Shown in pieces: positions 62,436-64,000 of a stretch of 64,000 nucleotides of DNA (its first letter is position 1; the number at the start of each line of letters is the position of its first letter). The notes beneath the pieces were generated by a model. That model searched no databases, was not told where the DNA came from, and saw only the letters and a program-made list of their open reading frames with translations. The DNA comes from Grifola frondosa. Taxonomy: Eukaryota; Basidiomycota; Agaricomycetes; Polyporales; Grifolaceae. The stretch is taken from NCBI GenBank assembly GCA_001683735.1, contig LUGG01000004.1, positions 1,426,001-1,490,000 of the forward strand, given 5' to 3'. The translations under genes were made by a program, and so were the position numbers.

Positions 62436-64000
62436 TTATCGACCCTCCAGCCACGTCGCGATATCCGTAGTTGACCGCTGTTTATAACGTCAAGGATTAT
62501 AGTAGAAACGAAGGTAAGGAAGCGCACCTTGACCCAAGCTGCCCTTGCGTGGATATTATCAAGGGTTTGCTGCAAAGACATCTCATACTTGGACGTATCT
62601 TTATCCTGCAAGGCGATCTCAGTGCCAGTATTACGGGAGGAAATCCGAAGACTACCTTGAAATAGTCAAGAGTATCTTGGTAATCCTCTTCAGAAGACAG
62701 CGCATTGAAGGAAATCTGCGGAATGCTCGGTGTCATGATAGGCGTCGTGCGAGTCTGAGATAAATCTTCATACCTCAATCAGCCGGATGAGACTGAAATT
62801 ACCCGTATACCGCTTCTCAAACTGGGGACGAAAAAATTGTAACAGGCATTACTGATGTTCCAAAACGAGGGTGAACATACCACATCGTAGTGCTCTTTAA
62901 AGGCTGTTGCCAGATATCTTCTAGTTTTAAAATTCCGCTGCAGTCCATAGAAATAGTAAAACGTGTCTTGGTCACGGGCATCTGTGAGTATGAAACGGAA
63001 TGTTTCTGCGGCGAGGTCTATGCCTTCAGAAGCCCCATTGCGAGCATGGCCGCTCTGCCTGACGCAGGATTTTGGGGTTTGGCAGCGATGCTCTTCACTG
63101 CCTCCCATTCCTCGCGACCACCGTATTGAACAGCCTCAAAAAATATAAGTAGTGGTGCAATGGTGTGATAGATTGCTCACTGTTTTGTATGTTATAGCCA
63201 CCAGATCTGGCGGGATACCAGAACTATCACCGGTCTTCATATAATGAGCAAAGCGGATGGTGAGCTCCTTGATCACTCTGTGAAGGCTTCAGCGAAATGT
63301 TTTAGAATCACGGGACAACGTGAGCACTCTTTATCTCCTCCGGCAGCGGCTTGTTCAATGGCCTTGGTTCTTAATTGACGGGTGTCAACAGACTCGTCGT
63401 CAGAGTATTCGAAGCCAAGTCGATGAACGATTGGAACAAATAATTCCTGCACGTGGCTCAAAGTTAGGGTTTGTAGTTTGTTTCAAATAAACATCTACGA
63501 ACGTTGCGGAAGTTGTTCAGCAGCTCAACAACATGCGAGTTTTCCCACCACGTTGAGACGATCCGATCGATATTGATCGCAATGCTCTCCCAAACAAGAT
63601 CTGGGCACAAGTACCTTGAATGCATGATATGAGTATTCATGAAAACATTGCAAACTCACATTCGTTCTCGTCTCGCAAGATCTCTATAAGGCCCAGTGCG
63701 CTGCTGACGTTCGAGAAGCCCGCTTTTGCAAGTGTCAAGGCATCATATACTAAACCTATGCGATCTTCTGCCGAAAACGGCGACGGAGACTTGGTAGCAA
63801 CGTGTCCAATCGCTTTGAGTCTCTCTGATGAATACAAAACACTGACTGTGGATATCAATGTCAGTGAAATACACACCCGAACAGCGACAGCTGCATACAG
63901 AAACCGACGGTTCCCGCGTTGAGCTTGAAGGGCCTGCTTGTGTCAATAGGTATGAACATCTCGCGCTGATCTAGGATGATTTCTTTATCGATGACCACGT
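62436..64000 (-). CDS. M1 metallo-aminopeptidase, C-terminal part (5' end outside window)
   Basis: Exons read leftwards from the window edge: LVWESIAINIDRIVSTWWEN, LFVPIVHRLGFEYSDDESVD, TRQLRTKAIEQAAAGGD, KTGDSSGIPPDLVAITY, AVQYGGREEWEAVKSIAAKP, RDQDTFYYFYGLQRNFKTRR, PQISFNALSSEEDYQDTLDY and DKDTSKYEMSLQQTLDNIHA. The end is WVK-RSTTDIATWLEGR, TAA 62436-62438. This is the ERAP1-type helical C-domain of the puromycin-sensitive/Ape2 family of M1 zinc aminopeptidases, which trim N-terminal residues from peptides. The GAMEN and HEXXH zinc motifs lie beyond position 64000. Introns are about 50-60 nt; three sit between 62.5 and 63.2 kb. Confidence 0.9.

Overview
The window looks like nuclear DNA of a filamentous basidiomycete, most likely an Agaricomycete. 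The coding genes are interrupted by many introns of about 45-60 nt with GT..CTRAY..AG signals, gene spacing is tight (80-450 bp), the housekeeping proteins are fungal, and the transposons are Ty1/copia and Ty3/gypsy-like. It divides into a repeat-rich, gene-poor left half (1 to about 30.4 kb) and a compact, conserved right half (30.4 to 64 kb).

Left half. 1-3.0 kb holds nothing I can name. At 3.0-8.3 kb, on the minus strand, lies a degraded gag-protease polyprotein with two retropepsin-like modules, a duplicated C-terminal module and no visible reverse transcriptase. Its probable LTR/leader follows at 8.3-9.8 kb. At 10.1-11.6 kb is the reductase domain of a fungal adenylate-forming reductase without its adenylation and carrier domains. 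Two diverged copies of a segment carrying an F-box-like gene (about 13.2-15.9 kb and 27.6-29.5 kb) flank an intron-rich divergent gene pair (16.5-21.25 kb) and a complete but inactivated Copia element (22,084-27,325). The left copy is split by an 875-bp, very A+T-rich insertion that looks organellar or plasmid-derived.

Right half, in order: an RBM5/RBM10-like splicing factor (-), complex I NDUFB4 (+), COQ7 (-), a small protein with a doubled PGG motif (+), tRNA-Leu(UAA) (-), a MET30/sconB F-box WD40 protein (-), GSK3 kinase (-), complex I NDUFV2 (+), a bestrophin-type anion channel (-), myosin V (+), a ZFAND1/Cuz1 AN1 zinc-finger protein (-), ESCRT-III VPS2/CHMP2 (+), Golgi tether COG4 (-), a Bni1/SepA-type formin (+), and the 3' end of an M1 aminopeptidase (-, running off the right edge). 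Most neighbours are divergent pairs with shared short promoters or convergent pairs with gaps of 80-130 bp. Functionally there is a mitochondrial group (NDUFB4, COQ7, NDUFV2) and a polarised-growth/trafficking group (formin makes actin cables, myosin V moves along them, VPS2 and COG4 act on the membranes transported).

Caution for the reader: several deeply conserved genes (GSK3 and NDUFV2 above all) show many isolated 1-nt indels, nearly all missing bases, while the flanking protein sequence is intact. I read this as probable consensus error in the assembly, so frameshifts here should not by themselves be called pseudogenes.
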